64,000 bases of DNA from Salinicola aestuarinus (GTDB lineage: Bacteria; Pseudomonadota; Gammaproteobacteria; Pseudomonadales; Halomonadaceae), in the NCBI RefSeq assembly GCF_003206645.1, contig NZ_PZJP01000008.1, forward strand, positions 231,512 to 295,511, in the 5' to 3' direction. Below the pieces are notes generated by a model. The model saw only the letters and a list, made by a program, of their open reading frames with translations. It did no database searches and was not told the DNA's origin. A program made the translations under genes and the position numbers. The stretch's first letter is position 1; every line of letters starts with the position of its first letter. Shown here one piece after another: positions 42,727-52,150 of this stretch.

Positions 42727-45477
42727 ATGGCCTTCGACCAAACCTATTGCATGGATACTCTCGCCGCCGCCACTCGGCCTGAAGCGGACAGCAGTGAGTT
42801 CATCTATGCCTTCCTTGATGCCTACGGATTCCCCAAGGCGACTATCACCCAGGTCCGCAATGACGGACAGCGCAACGTGGCCAGCCGCAAGACGGAAGGA
42901 CACGTTGCGCTGAAGAACTGGCTCTACTTCATGCCGGTGCGCCAGGGAGAGAGCATCCATGAGGCGTTGCAGGTGCTGGCCGACGAGGACGAGCCTGCCC
43001 GGCACAGGTGCCGCTTCCTGATGGTGACGGACTTCCGTGAGCTGACGGCGCTGGACACCAAGACCGATGAGCGCCTGGAGGTTGGGTTCAGTGAGCTGGC
43101 GACCCAATACCTGTTCTTTGCCCCTATGGCGGGTCTGGAGCGCACCAAGCACTTCGAGGAGGCGTCTGCCGACTTAAAGGCGGCGGCCAAGATGGGGCGG
43201 CTGTTTGACCGCCTGAAGGAGGTCAATGAGTTCAGCACCCCTGAGCAGCTGCACGCGCTCAACGTGTTCCTGACCCGCCTGCTGTTCTGCTACTTCGCCG
43301 AAGACACCGGCATCTTCCCCAAGAACGCCTTCACCAAGGTCATCACCGAGGCCACCGGTGAGAACGGGGAGGAGTTGCCTGACCTGCTTACCCAGCTATT
43401 CCGGGTGATGAACCAATCGGAGAATGAGCGCCCAGCTGACCTGGCCGTTCACGTTGCCCAGTTCCCCTACGTCAACGGTGGTCTGTTCCATGACGACCTC
43501 CCCGTGCCCGAGGTTCGTGGCAAGGGGCGGCGGATGATGATCGAGTGCGGCCAGCTCGCTTGGGAGGCGGTGAACCCCGATATCTTCGGCTCGATGTTCC
43601 AGGCGGTGGTGGACGAGGAGAGCCGCGATGCGCTGGGGCAGCACTACACCTCTGTGCCCAACATCATGAAGGTGATTCGCCCGTTGTTCCTCGACAAGCT
43701 CTACGCAGAGCTGCACAAGGCGAAGGGCAACCGGAAGAAGCTGGAAGCGCTGCTGGAGCGGCTGACACGGATTCGCGTATTCGACCCCGCGATGGGGTCC
43801 GGCAACTTTCTTATCATCTCGTACAAGGAACTACGCCGGCTGGAGATGGCGGTTTTCCGGGCTCTACAGGAGGTGTCGGGCCAGCAAGAGATGTTCATGA
43901 GCGGGATTCGTCTTGGCCAGTTCTATGGTATCGAGATTGCTGATTTCGCTCACGAAGTGGCGCAGTTATCGCTGTGGCTGGCTGAGCACCAGATGAACAT
44001 ACTGTTTACCAAAGAGTTTGGTCATGTTGAGCCGCTACTCCCTCTTAAGGACTCTGCCACTTTGATTTGTGGTAACAGCCTACGCTTAAACTGGGAGGAA
44101 GTCTGCCCAAATAATGATGATAGGCATGAAGTTTATGTGTGTGGGAATCCCCCTTTTTTGGGGTCAGGGCCCAATAGGAACGAAGAGCAAAATCAAGACA
44201 TGAAGCTCGTTTTTTCCGAGTTTAAAAAATATAAGGATCTTGATTATGTAGCCTCTTTCTTCTGGAAGGGAGCTCAGTATGTTAGGAGCTCAGGAAGCAT
44301 TGCGCTTGTTTCAACAAGTTCAATATGTCAAGGTGAGCAGGTTGCTATGCTCTGGCCCCGCATCTTAGATTTAGGAATAGAGATATTTTTCGCATACCAG
44401 TCTTTTGTCTGGAAGAATAGCGCTAAGGACAATGCATCAGTGCATGTGGTGGTGATAGGCCTAAGTAGCTCACCATCTGAAAAACATTTATATAGCAAGA
44501 TTTCTTCAGACTGGAGAAGAAAAAAGGTTGATAATATTAGCCCTTATCTTTTAGAAGGTGGTGATGTTGTTGTAGAAGCGAGGAGGAAACCTATATGTAA
44601 TGTGATGCCATACAGAAATGGAAGTGTGGCCGCGGATGGAGGAAATCTCATTCTTACCGAGGATGAGATGAAGAGACTTGTAGAAAGAGAGCCTGAGTCA
44701 AAAAGATTTATTAAGGAATATCTTGGTGCCAAAGGGCTTGTAAATGGGGTGAATAGGTATTGCGTTTGGCTGGCAGAAGAAGATGAGGATGATTTTCTAT
44801 CTTTTTTGGAAATCTCAAGAAGGGTGGAAAAAGTTAGGGATTTTAGGCTAGAAAGCAAAAAAGAAGCCACTAAGCAGAAAGCCTCAACGCCTCATGTTTT
44901 TACAGAAAACAGGCAGCCTTTGGACGGAGAGTATTTAGCAATCCCTAGGTCGACGTCAGTAAGAAGAAAATACATACCAATTGGGTATTTCGACAGTGAG
45001 AAGGTGGTTGCAAACAACGACCTTCAGGTGGTTCCTGGCGCAGGCCTTTATGAATTCGCCATTCTAACATCCAGAATGCACAATGACTGGATGAGAGTAG
45101 TCGGAGGCCGCCTTAAAAGTGATTATCGCTACTCAGCTACACTAGTATACAATACCTTCCCTTGGCCAGAAGTATCTTCCCACCAGCGCAATGATATCGA
45201 GAAACTGGGCCGGGCGGTGATCTTGTCCCGTGCAGCTTACCCTGAAAAGACTCTGGATCAGCTCTACGCCCCAGACAAGATGCCCAACAATCTTCAGGAA
45301 GCCCACCATGAACTGGATCGGGCTGTTGAATATTTGTATCGAGACCGTCCTTTCCGTGATGCAGCTGAGCGCCTCGAGTATCTATTAGCTCGCTACGAGG
45401 CATTGATCGAAGCAGATAAGGCAACTGCAGTGGGTAGAAGCAAGCGGTCTGCAAAAGCCACAACCGAGAAGGGCTAA
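42727..45477 (+). CDS. MmeI/YeeA-like N6-adenine DNA methyltransferase
   Basis: 916 residues. SAM motif FDPAMGSGNFL (352-362), helper region HYTSVPNIMKVIRPLFLD and catalytic NPPF (474-477) identify a gamma-class adenine methyltransferase; the helical connector (LNVFLTRLLFCYFAEDTGIF) is typical of the MmeI/YeeA family. Type IIG relatives have an N-terminal PD-ExK nuclease with an ExK near residue 80; I see no such motif here, so cleavage is probably done by another subunit. Codons ~436-812, which include the expected target recognition domain, are much more AT-rich than both ends. The stop is 3 bases from the helicase gene. Confidence 0.88.
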   Translation: MAFDQTYCMDTLAAATRPEADSSEFIYAFLDAYGFPKATITQVRNDGQRNVASRKTEGHVALKNWLYFMPVRQGESIHEALQVLADEDEPARHRCRFLMVTDFRELTALDTKTDERLEVGFSELATQYLFFAPMAGLERTKHFEEASADLKAAAKMGRLFDRLKEVNEFSTPEQLHALNVFLTRLLFCYFAEDTGIFPKNAFTKVITEATGENGEELPDLLTQLFRVMNQSENERPADLAVHVAQFPYVNGGLFHDDLPVPEVRGKGRRMMIECGQLAWEAVNPDIFGSMFQAVVDEESRDALGQHYTSVPNIMKVIRPLFLDKLYAELHKAKGNRKKLEALLERLTRIRVFDPAMGSGNFLIISYKELRRLEMAVFRALQEVSGQQEMFMSGIRLGQFYGIEIADFAHEVAQLSLWLAEHQMNILFTKEFGHVEPLLPLKDSATLICGNSLRLNWEEVCPNNDDRHEVYVCGNPPFLGSGPNRNEEQNQDMKLVFSEFKKYKDLDYVASFFWKGAQYVRSSGSIALVSTSSICQGEQVAMLWPRILDLGIEIFFAYQSFVWKNSAKDNASVHVVVIGLSSSPSEKHLYSKISSDWRRKKVDNISPYLLEGGDVVVEARRKPICNVMPYRNGSVAADGGNLILTEDEMKRLVEREPESKRFIKEYLGAKGLVNGVNRYCVWLAEEDEDDFLSFLEISRRVEKVRDFRLESKKEATKQKASTPHVFTENRQPLDGEYLAIPRSTSVRRKYIPIGYFDSEKVVANNDLQVVPGAGLYEFAILTSRMHNDWMRVVGGRLKSDYRYSATLVYNTFPWPEVSSHQRNDIEKLGRAVILSRAAYPEKTLDQLYAPDKMPNNLQEAHHELDRAVEYLYRDRPFRDAAERLEYLLARYEALIEADKATAVGRSKRSAKATTEKG

Positions 45478-45480
45478 GGC

Positions 45481-47562
45481 ATGGCGGAACTGATTAAGGT
45501 CGAATATGCTCGCACCGGCAGAAGCTCTAGTAGCGATCAGTTGGGGATGCGCGAAATGCAGGCGAGAGCCTACGAGAAGCGTGACAGCCAGTATCTGCTG
45601 CTGAAAGCGCCTCCGGCTTCTGGCAAGTCTCGGGCGTTGATGTTCTTGGCCCTCCACAAGCTTAGCCACACGGGTCTGCGCAAGGTCATCGTGGCGGTGC
45701 CGGAGATGTCCATTGGGGCATCGTTCAAGGACACTGACCTCACCTCCCACGGCTTCCACTGGGACTGGCACGTCGAGGATCGCAACGACCTGTGTCGGGC
45801 TGGCAACGATAGCGGCAAGGTGGATGCCTTCTGCCGCTTCATGGCCGATCGCAACGACCGAACCCTGGTCTGCACCCATGCTACGCTGCGCTATGCCTTT
45901 GCCAAGCTGAAGCCCTCTGACTTCAACGACTGCCTGGTGGCGATCGACGAGTTCCACCATGTCTCCGCCGATGAGGGCAACAGGCTAGGAGGGTTGATCG
46001 ATGATTTGATGCATGGCTCCAATGCGCACATCGTCGCCATGACTGGCAGCTACTTCCGTGGTGACGCTGCCCCGATCCTGCTGCCCGACGATGAAGCCCA
46101 TTTCGACAAAGTTACCTACACGTACTACGAGCAGCTCAACGGCTATAGCTATCTGAAGTCCCTGGGTATCGGTTATCACTTCTATCAAGGTCGCTACCTC
46201 GACGCGATCCGCGAGGTTCTGGACCCGGCTAAGAAGACCATCGTCCACATCCCCAACGTCAACAGCGGCGAGAGCACCAAGGACAAGTATGGCGAGGTCG
46301 ATCATATTCTCGATGCGCTGGGTGATGTCGAGATGCAAGACAGCCGCACCGGCATCGTTACCGTGCGTCACCCGAGCGGCAAGCAGCTGAAGATCGCCGA
46401 TCTCGTCACCGACACCCCTATACGCCGCGACGTGCAGGAATACCTACGCCAGGTCACCAAGCCTGAGGACGTCGATGTCATCATCGCCCTGGGCATGGCC
46501 AAGGAGGGCTTCGACTGGCCCTTCTGTGAGCATGTGCTGACTATCGGCTACCGCAACTCCATGACTGAGATCGTCCAGATCATTGGGCGTGCTACCCGAG
46601 ACAGCGAGGGCAAGACCCACGCCCAGTTCACCAACCTGATAGCCCAGCCTGATGCCGATGATGAGGACGTGAAGGTTAGTGTTAACAACCTACTCAAGGC
46701 GATCACCGTCTCGCTGCTGATGGAGCAGGTGCTGGCACCTAGCGTATCGTTCAAACCGCGCTCACGCATGCGACCGGACGAAAAGCCCGAACCAGGCACC
46801 GTGATCATCGAGGACAGCCAAGCACCAGTATCTGACAAGGTGATGAGTATCCTGGACTCTGGTGGCCAGGAAGACATTATCTCGGTCCTGCTTCAAAAAC
46901 CTGAAGTGGCCGCCGCTGCAGTGACTGACACCACTGAGCCTGAAGTTATCAATGAAGTGGAACTACCGAAGGTCATCGAGCGACTGCATCCAGATCTTGA
47001 TGAGAGTGAGCGTGAGGTGCTGCGCGAGACCGTGCTGACCACCATGGGGGCTAGGGCTACAGGCGGGCTTTTCAACGAGGACGAGCTACCCAAGGGAGCC
47101 GAGATCCATGAGCCCGGCCAGAGTTATGAGACTGATGAGAATGGTGTGCCTGTCGATCCTGGTGCTGCCCCGGATGGACGCGATCTAGGTGGGGAAGCCG
47201 ATGACGGTGAGCCGAAGGGCAACCGTCAGTTCATTAAGATAGGTGAGAAGTTCGTCAATATCGAGCACCTCAACATCGATCTCATCAACCAGATCAACCC
47301 CTTCCAGGGCGCCTATGAGATTCTGTCCAAGGCGCTGACCGCTCCTGTGCTGAAGACCATCCAGGACACCGTAGTTGGCAACCGCACGCAGATGACCGAG
47401 GAGGAAGCGGTGGTGCTGTGGCCCAAAATCGTCGCTTTCACCAAGGAGAAGGGGCATCCGCCTTCGGTGCACAGCGATGACCACATGGAGGTCCGCTATG
47501 CCGAGGCGCTGGCTTACATCCAGCAGAAGAAACGGGAGAAAATGAAGGGGGCGTCAACATGA
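45481..47562 (+). CDS. DEAD/DEAH-box helicase of a restriction-like operon
   Basis: 693 residues. Superfamily 2 motifs in order: Walker A LLLKAPPASGKSRAL (Lys49), motif II VAIDEFHH, motif III VAMTGSY, motif V-like ALGMAKEGFDWPFCEHV and motif VI QIIGRATRDSEG. The C-terminal ~250 residues are acidic and of unknown fold. Like type III Res or ResA-type helicases it probably translocates on DNA. No nuclease motif seen. It overlaps the GIY-YIG gene by 4 bases (ATGA), and follows the methyltransferase by 3 bases. Confidence 0.88.
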   Translation: MAELIKVEYARTGRSSSSDQLGMREMQARAYEKRDSQYLLLKAPPASGKSRALMFLALHKLSHTGLRKVIVAVPEMSIGASFKDTDLTSHGFHWDWHVEDRNDLCRAGNDSGKVDAFCRFMADRNDRTLVCTHATLRYAFAKLKPSDFNDCLVAIDEFHHVSADEGNRLGGLIDDLMHGSNAHIVAMTGSYFRGDAAPILLPDDEAHFDKVTYTYYEQLNGYSYLKSLGIGYHFYQGRYLDAIREVLDPAKKTIVHIPNVNSGESTKDKYGEVDHILDALGDVEMQDSRTGIVTVRHPSGKQLKIADLVTDTPIRRDVQEYLRQVTKPEDVDVIIALGMAKEGFDWPFCEHVLTIGYRNSMTEIVQIIGRATRDSEGKTHAQFTNLIAQPDADDEDVKVSVNNLLKAITVSLLMEQVLAPSVSFKPRSRMRPDEKPEPGTVIIEDSQAPVSDKVMSILDSGGQEDIISVLLQKPEVAAAAVTDTTEPEVINEVELPKVIERLHPDLDESEREVLRETVLTTMGARATGGLFNEDELPKGAEIHEPGQSYETDENGVPVDPGAAPDGRDLGGEADDGEPKGNRQFIKIGEKFVNIEHLNIDLINQINPFQGAYEILSKALTAPVLKTIQDTVVGNRTQMTEEEAVVLWPKIVAFTKEKGHPPSVHSDDHMEVRYAEALAYIQQKKREKMKGAST

Positions 47563-48884
47563 TTCGTACCCGTCGAGAAGCGCCAAAGCGGCGAACGCTG
47601 GACGACATTTTCGCCACACCCGATGAATTGGGGCTACTGAACGTGGCACCACCCAGATCGTCTGCACCGAGTGCCGATCAGCGACTAGTGGCGAGCCTAC
47701 GGAGCATCGAAGCATTCGTGAGCCAGCATGAGCGCGAGCCAAAGCAGGATGCAGAAGACCTCAATGAAGCCACGTTAGCCGTCCAATTAGCCTCCCTCAG
47801 GAACGATCCTGCCAAGATAGAGGGGTTAGCCGCCTGGGACACCCTCAGCCTCCTGGGGAGCTCTGCGGGGGATTCTGAGGATACCAGTCAAGACCAGCCT
47901 GCTACGAGTTCAGGAGCGGGGCAGAAGGGCGGCAGTGGTGAAACGGAAGCCATTTCGCCCACGCCAGTACAAGCGTACGTATCGCCGGACAGCGTTACAT
48001 CGCTGGATGATATCTGGGATAGCGACACCCTTGGGCTGTTGAGCGGCGGGGACGAGAGTGTCGAGTCGATTTTCGACCTGACCCACGTGCCCGAGAGCAG
48101 TGAACGGGACATGCCTGAGGAGATTGCCCAGCGGACCCACTGCGACGACTTCTACCGCTTTGAGGGCCTGTTTGATCAAGTCCGTGAAGAGCTGCGAGAG
48201 AGCGATGCCGAAGCGGTGCCCTTTCAAATGGAGTCCCAGATCGACGAGGGCGACATGTTCGTACTCAACGGTATGCTGTGTATCGCCGATCAGGTGGGGG
48301 AAGAGAGTGTCGGCGCTGGTCGAAAGTTCAACCCGCGTCTTCGGGTCGTCTTCGACAACGGCACTGAATCCAACCTACTTCTGCGTTCACTCGCCAGGGC
48401 GCTCTACAAGGATGAGACAGGCCGGCGAATTCTCCGGCGTGACAGCACCTTCGATGCCATGCAGGGCATCACTCATCATGACAAGCGCACCGGGCTCATC
48501 TACATCCTGCGCTCACTGAGCCAGGACCCGACATTGCGCGGCATTCGCAACCTCTACAAGATCGGCTACACCGAGAAAGAGCTGGACCAACGTATCGCCG
48601 GGGCTGAACGTCAACAGACCTACCTGGAAGCGCCTGTGCAGGTCGTTACGTCGTTTGAGTGCTACAACCTCGATCCGCGTCGCTTCGAGCGTCTGGTTCA
48701 CGCCATGCTCCATCACCAGCGGGTCAACGTCCAACTGCACAGCCGGGATGGCAGCACCTACCGACCCCGAGAGTGGTTTGACGTCGAGCTGGTCACGGCT
48801 AGGGAGATCGTGAATCGGATCGTGGATGGTACAATTGCTCAGTATCGTATGGACAATACGGTAGGGCGGCTGGTGAAGAAGTAG
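47559..48884 (+). CDS. GIY-YIG (T5orf172/MUG113-like) nuclease of the same operon
   Basis: 441 residues. The first ~190 are acidic and low in recognisable structure. The C-terminal ~130 carry a GIY-YIG domain of the T5orf172/MUG113 type: GLIYILRSLSQ, NLYKIGYTEKELDQRIAGAERQQTY, then FERLVHAMLHHQRVNVQL and PREWFDVEL, where the conserved Arg, His and Glu positions can be placed. By position it is the likely cleaving subunit acting with the methyltransferase and helicase. Confidence 0.82.
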   Translation: MIRTRREAPKRRTLDDIFATPDELGLLNVAPPRSSAPSADQRLVASLRSIEAFVSQHEREPKQDAEDLNEATLAVQLASLRNDPAKIEGLAAWDTLSLLGSSAGDSEDTSQDQPATSSGAGQKGGSGETEAISPTPVQAYVSPDSVTSLDDIWDSDTLGLLSGGDESVESIFDLTHVPESSERDMPEEIAQRTHCDDFYRFEGLFDQVREELRESDAEAVPFQMESQIDEGDMFVLNGMLCIADQVGEESVGAGRKFNPRLRVVFDNGTESNLLLRSLARALYKDETGRRILRRDSTFDAMQGITHHDKRTGLIYILRSLSQDPTLRGIRNLYKIGYTEKELDQRIAGAERQQTYLEAPVQVVTSFECYNLDPRRFERLVHAMLHHQRVNVQLHSRDGSTYRPREWFDVELVTAREIVNRIVDGTIAQYRMDNTVGRLVKK

Positions 48885-48914
48885 CCTGATAAGCTTAAGA
48901 AGAGACGGGAAAAG

Positions 48915-49100
48915 ATGATGAATAAAAAGAATTCACCACTAAATCGGCTGCGGGGAAGTGTGGTCGAACTCAAAGGGCCATTTGAGCCAATTGAAGAGGA
49001 TTCTTGGGAAGCTTTGAAGCCGCCAAGCAGTAGCATCAAAGATTATTTAAACACCCCAAAGTGTAAGAAGCGCCCTCAAGGAGGGCGCGAAAATAAATAA
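48915..49100 (+). CDS. Small hypothetical protein (61 aa) after the GIY-YIG gene
   Basis: MMNKKNSPLNRLRG, then SVVELKGPFEPIEEDSWEALKP and a basic tail, starting 30 bases after the GIY-YIG stop with a weak purine-rich site (GACGGGAAAAG). The middle resembles the short acidic tail seen in some antitoxins, but no family can be claimed. The hairpin at 49071-49089 lies inside its 3' end, which makes the gene less certain. Confidence 0.4.
   Translation: MMNKKNSPLNRLRGSVVELKGPFEPIEEDSWEALKPPSSSIKDYLNTPKCKKRPQGGRENK
49071..49089. terminator. Hairpin between the two convergent defence operons
   Basis: GCGCCCTC-AAG-GAGGGCGC: perfect 8-base arms, 3-base loop. It lies about 70 bases past the lmuB stop on the minus strand and is followed there by TTCTTA. 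A shared bidirectional terminator is likely, though the U-tracts are weak. Confidence 0.55.
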
Positions 49101-49157
49101 GGCTCTATATGAATCGACGATTCGCCTGAAACAGCCTTGGTCGATCAAACTGGTCTT

Positions 49158-52148
49158 TTATCCTCTCTTTGAGAATTGGCTTTCCTCTGCGGTGACACCT
49201 CCATATCCCGGGACGAGCGACCAAATCCGGGTATCAATTCCATCATTCTGTAGCTTTCGCATAAAATAGCGAGCTTGAATAGCATCATGTGTCGCAATTA
49301 CAACTTGAAAGTCATGCTCAACAATATAGTCTCGTAGAACATCAAATACAGAGGCCGCATGTACTAGATCATGGTGCTGTGTAGGATCATCTAGTAGCAA
49401 GGCTTTCCAAGGTGACCAATGATGGCTCACAGCCATCGAAAGAAGAAAGGTGAGCTGTAAGTCCGTTAGCTGTGCCTCACTCGCGATAGCAGGAACAGAG
49501 ACTTTGCTATCATGTAAGGGCGCCGATATCTCTGCGCGATCTTTCTTGTAAGCGCTATAGAAATCCAAGCTTGTTCCTGAAAACCTTTGATCCCTAATAA
49601 CCCGTTTAAGAAGCGCCTGCCAACGTGGCACTACAGAAACAACATGTTTCTGGATATTTGAGATCTCGGTAGATAAAAAACCGCTGAGTGATTCCATCGC
49701 ATTCGAAAGCAATGTGAGGCGTTCTACAGCCGTTCTTTTATCTTCTGTGCGCTTTTTTAATTGGTGAGTAAATTCATCCTCTGATAAATCGCCACGTCGG
49801 CGATCCAGAAACTCCTGAGTTGTACGAGTTTTCTCAAAATTATTCCAGGCAATAACCTCGCTATTAATAGCTACTAAAGTGCTATAATGATGCTCCAATT
49901 GTGAGGTGGTCGCTTGAAGCTGCAGCTTGTGTCTTTGTGCCACCTCTGAAACAGGGTCCCCAGGCAGCTTTAATTTACTCCAGGATGCACGAATACTTGA
50001 AACTCTTGACTGCACTTCTCTCACTTGGTTCTCAAGCCCTGAAATTGTAGCGCTTATTTCAGAAATTTGAGACTTGCTTTTTTCTAGCAAAGAGTAATTT
50101 TCTCTTACTGTTGAATTCAGCTCGTAGAGCTGTCGGTCTTTCTGATTTCTGTCGGCTGATAGCTCTTCCAAAGATCTAGATGGAATGTCGCAAGATCTTA
50201 TCGCTGCATAAGATGCTTTGGCTTGCTCAAGTCGTGCAATCGACTCAGAACGATTTTTCCTTTCAGTTTCTAGTGAACGACTTACTTCATCGTAGGCGGT
50301 TTTGACTTGATCGAAGGCATCCTTTGTCACAGGAGTTTTAAGATGTTTTTGTTTTTCTGCAAGCTGTCGCCTACCTTTATCATTCTCTTCTGCCCTAGTC
50401 TTAATAAATTCCTTGGCGAGAGATAGCGTGTCGCTTGCAACAAGAGGGTGAGATCGAAAGTGATCTATCCTTGAGACCAAATCGGCTTGCTGAGCTTCCA
50501 GTGAAGATAACCTATTCTGGCATTCCTGCAGTTCAGACAGTGCCACAGATACAGCTTCTTCACTGGCTCTTAGCTCATCAGACGCCACCTTGAGGCGACG
50601 CTCGGCTTGTACCAAGTGAGGGTCTATAGTCTCTAATGCTTCATTTACACGTTTCTGCAGTGTCTGTGGGCCATGTTCTTCCCCACATAATGGACAGTCA
50701 CTACGATCCGCTGGCAAGTGAGATGCAATTAATGCAACAGCCTGACGCACAGCATCAGCCGAAGAGTCAATTGCTATATGATTATTCTTGGCTTGGGCTT
50801 CTTCGGTTTGGCGTTTTTCGCGTAAAGATTGTGCATCTTGGACTTTCACGCGAAGAGATTCTAGTTGCTCTCGTGTAGCATCAATAGCCACTGATAAATT
50901 ATTTTTTCCCTGAGCAGCCTCAGACCACTGATCCACTAACTGCTGGGCTGATCTCAGATCAGAGTCTTTTTTATCTAATATCTTTAATTGCTCTCTTATT
51001 TGCTCATGCTGGGCACGCTCATGCTCGTTTTTTTCATGCTCTTCTTTTAGTTTGGCGTATTCTTTTTCAGCTTTAATTAGTGCATCGTTAGCTTCTTGAA
51101 ACACAATGGTGCGCTGGTCAACTTCTTGCTTGGCATTGGCCTCATTTACGTACCATTCTAACTGCTGTGCAACCGATTTACGTAGCTGCTCAACACGCGA
51201 AATCTCGTTCTGAAGCTCCTCCTGGTCAGTTGCTAGTTTTGTGCGTTCATGTTTCTTCTGGTCAAGTGAAGAGTTTTCCTTAGACAGTTCTTGATGAAGA
51301 TAGTCTAGCCTTGCTTGCTGAGAAGCAAATTGTTCTATCAGATCCTCGATACCAGTCAAGGCTGAAGCTTTATCGCGCAGGCTTTCTATCTTGGACTGGA
51401 GTATATCTTCCAGCGTTGAGTAAATGGTCTCCATCGCATCTTGCCTGACAGGTTCAGAAAGAAGCCCCATTGGCAATTGTTCAATGCATTGTGTCTGTTG
51501 AGCGATCTCAGTAATTGAACTAGCGATTTTCTCTCTACTACGGAGTGCTCCTTCGGATTGTGATGCCGAGTGATCACGATCATCTATCAAGCTTTGCCAT
51601 TCGGCTAACTCTTCCTCAAAGGTGGCTAACGCCTGTTTGGCCTGCTTGGCTTGATCTGTAATGGAACGTCGAATGCTGCTTAGAGAAGAGCTTACTTGAG
51701 AGCCATCTCTGCTAATGGGAAGTCGAGATAGTTGAGAGCCGGCAGATTTTGAATCAGCTTGGACTAACCACTCTTTTTCTCGTTGATCAAGAAGATGAGT
51801 TAATCTTAGCAAAAAAGGAATGTCAGCAGGATCGGTGCCAGGGAAAATATTTTCCAGACTGCCCCTGCGAATTATTTTGCCTTGCGCATTAACTTCAGAT
51901 GATACTTGTGTTTTCCCAAAGTTGAGGCGAACATTTGCCATGTCTTGAGAATCGCGAATTATAGGAGTTAAGTCTTCTCCTAAACGTGATATTTTTCCGG
52001 TAAGGCCAAGCTCAACAGCTTCAAAAAACGCTGTCTTACCAGTACCGTTTGGAGCAAGCAAAATAGTTGCACCGGGGCTGAGCTTGATATTTGTCTCTGG
52101 CCCAAACCGTCTGATATTGGAAAGAGTGATGGATTCAAGCTTTGTCAT
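49158..52148 (-). CDS. lmuB: Lamassu-type SMC-like ATPase (LmuB), zinc-hook protein
   Basis: 996 residues of Rad50/SMC build. Walker A ILLAPNGTGKTAFF (Lys38) is at the N-terminus, followed by two long coiled-coil arms. A zinc hook CPLCGEEHG sits about residue 483 at the coil tip, and the C-terminal ATPase half has ALLLDDPTQHHDLV (Walker B) and VVIATHD (His switch). In Lamassu systems LmuB senses DNA ends or structures of invading DNA and releases the nuclease. It follows lmuC by 2 bases. The general SbcC/Rad50 family is excluded by context. Confidence 0.85.
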   Translation of the reverse strand: MTKLESITLSNIRRFGPETNIKLSPGATILLAPNGTGKTAFFEAVELGLTGKISRLGEDLTPIIRDSQDMANVRLNFGKTQVSSEVNAQGKIIRRGSLENIFPGTDPADIPFLLRLTHLLDQREKEWLVQADSKSAGSQLSRLPISRDGSQVSSSLSSIRRSITDQAKQAKQALATFEEELAEWQSLIDDRDHSASQSEGALRSREKIASSITEIAQQTQCIEQLPMGLLSEPVRQDAMETIYSTLEDILQSKIESLRDKASALTGIEDLIEQFASQQARLDYLHQELSKENSSLDQKKHERTKLATDQEELQNEISRVEQLRKSVAQQLEWYVNEANAKQEVDQRTIVFQEANDALIKAEKEYAKLKEEHEKNEHERAQHEQIREQLKILDKKDSDLRSAQQLVDQWSEAAQGKNNLSVAIDATREQLESLRVKVQDAQSLREKRQTEEAQAKNNHIAIDSSADAVRQAVALIASHLPADRSDCPLCGEEHGPQTLQKRVNEALETIDPHLVQAERRLKVASDELRASEEAVSVALSELQECQNRLSSLEAQQADLVSRIDHFRSHPLVASDTLSLAKEFIKTRAEENDKGRRQLAEKQKHLKTPVTKDAFDQVKTAYDEVSRSLETERKNRSESIARLEQAKASYAAIRSCDIPSRSLEELSADRNQKDRQLYELNSTVRENYSLLEKSKSQISEISATISGLENQVREVQSRVSSIRASWSKLKLPGDPVSEVAQRHKLQLQATTSQLEHHYSTLVAINSEVIAWNNFEKTRTTQEFLDRRRGDLSEDEFTHQLKKRTEDKRTAVERLTLLSNAMESLSGFLSTEISNIQKHVVSVVPRWQALLKRVIRDQRFSGTSLDFYSAYKKDRAEISAPLHDSKVSVPAIASEAQLTDLQLTFLLSMAVSHHWSPWKALLLDDPTQHHDLVHAASVFDVLRDYIVEHDFQVVIATHDAIQARYFMRKLQNDGIDTRIWSLVPGYGGVTAEESQFSKRG

Positions 52149-52150
52149 TG

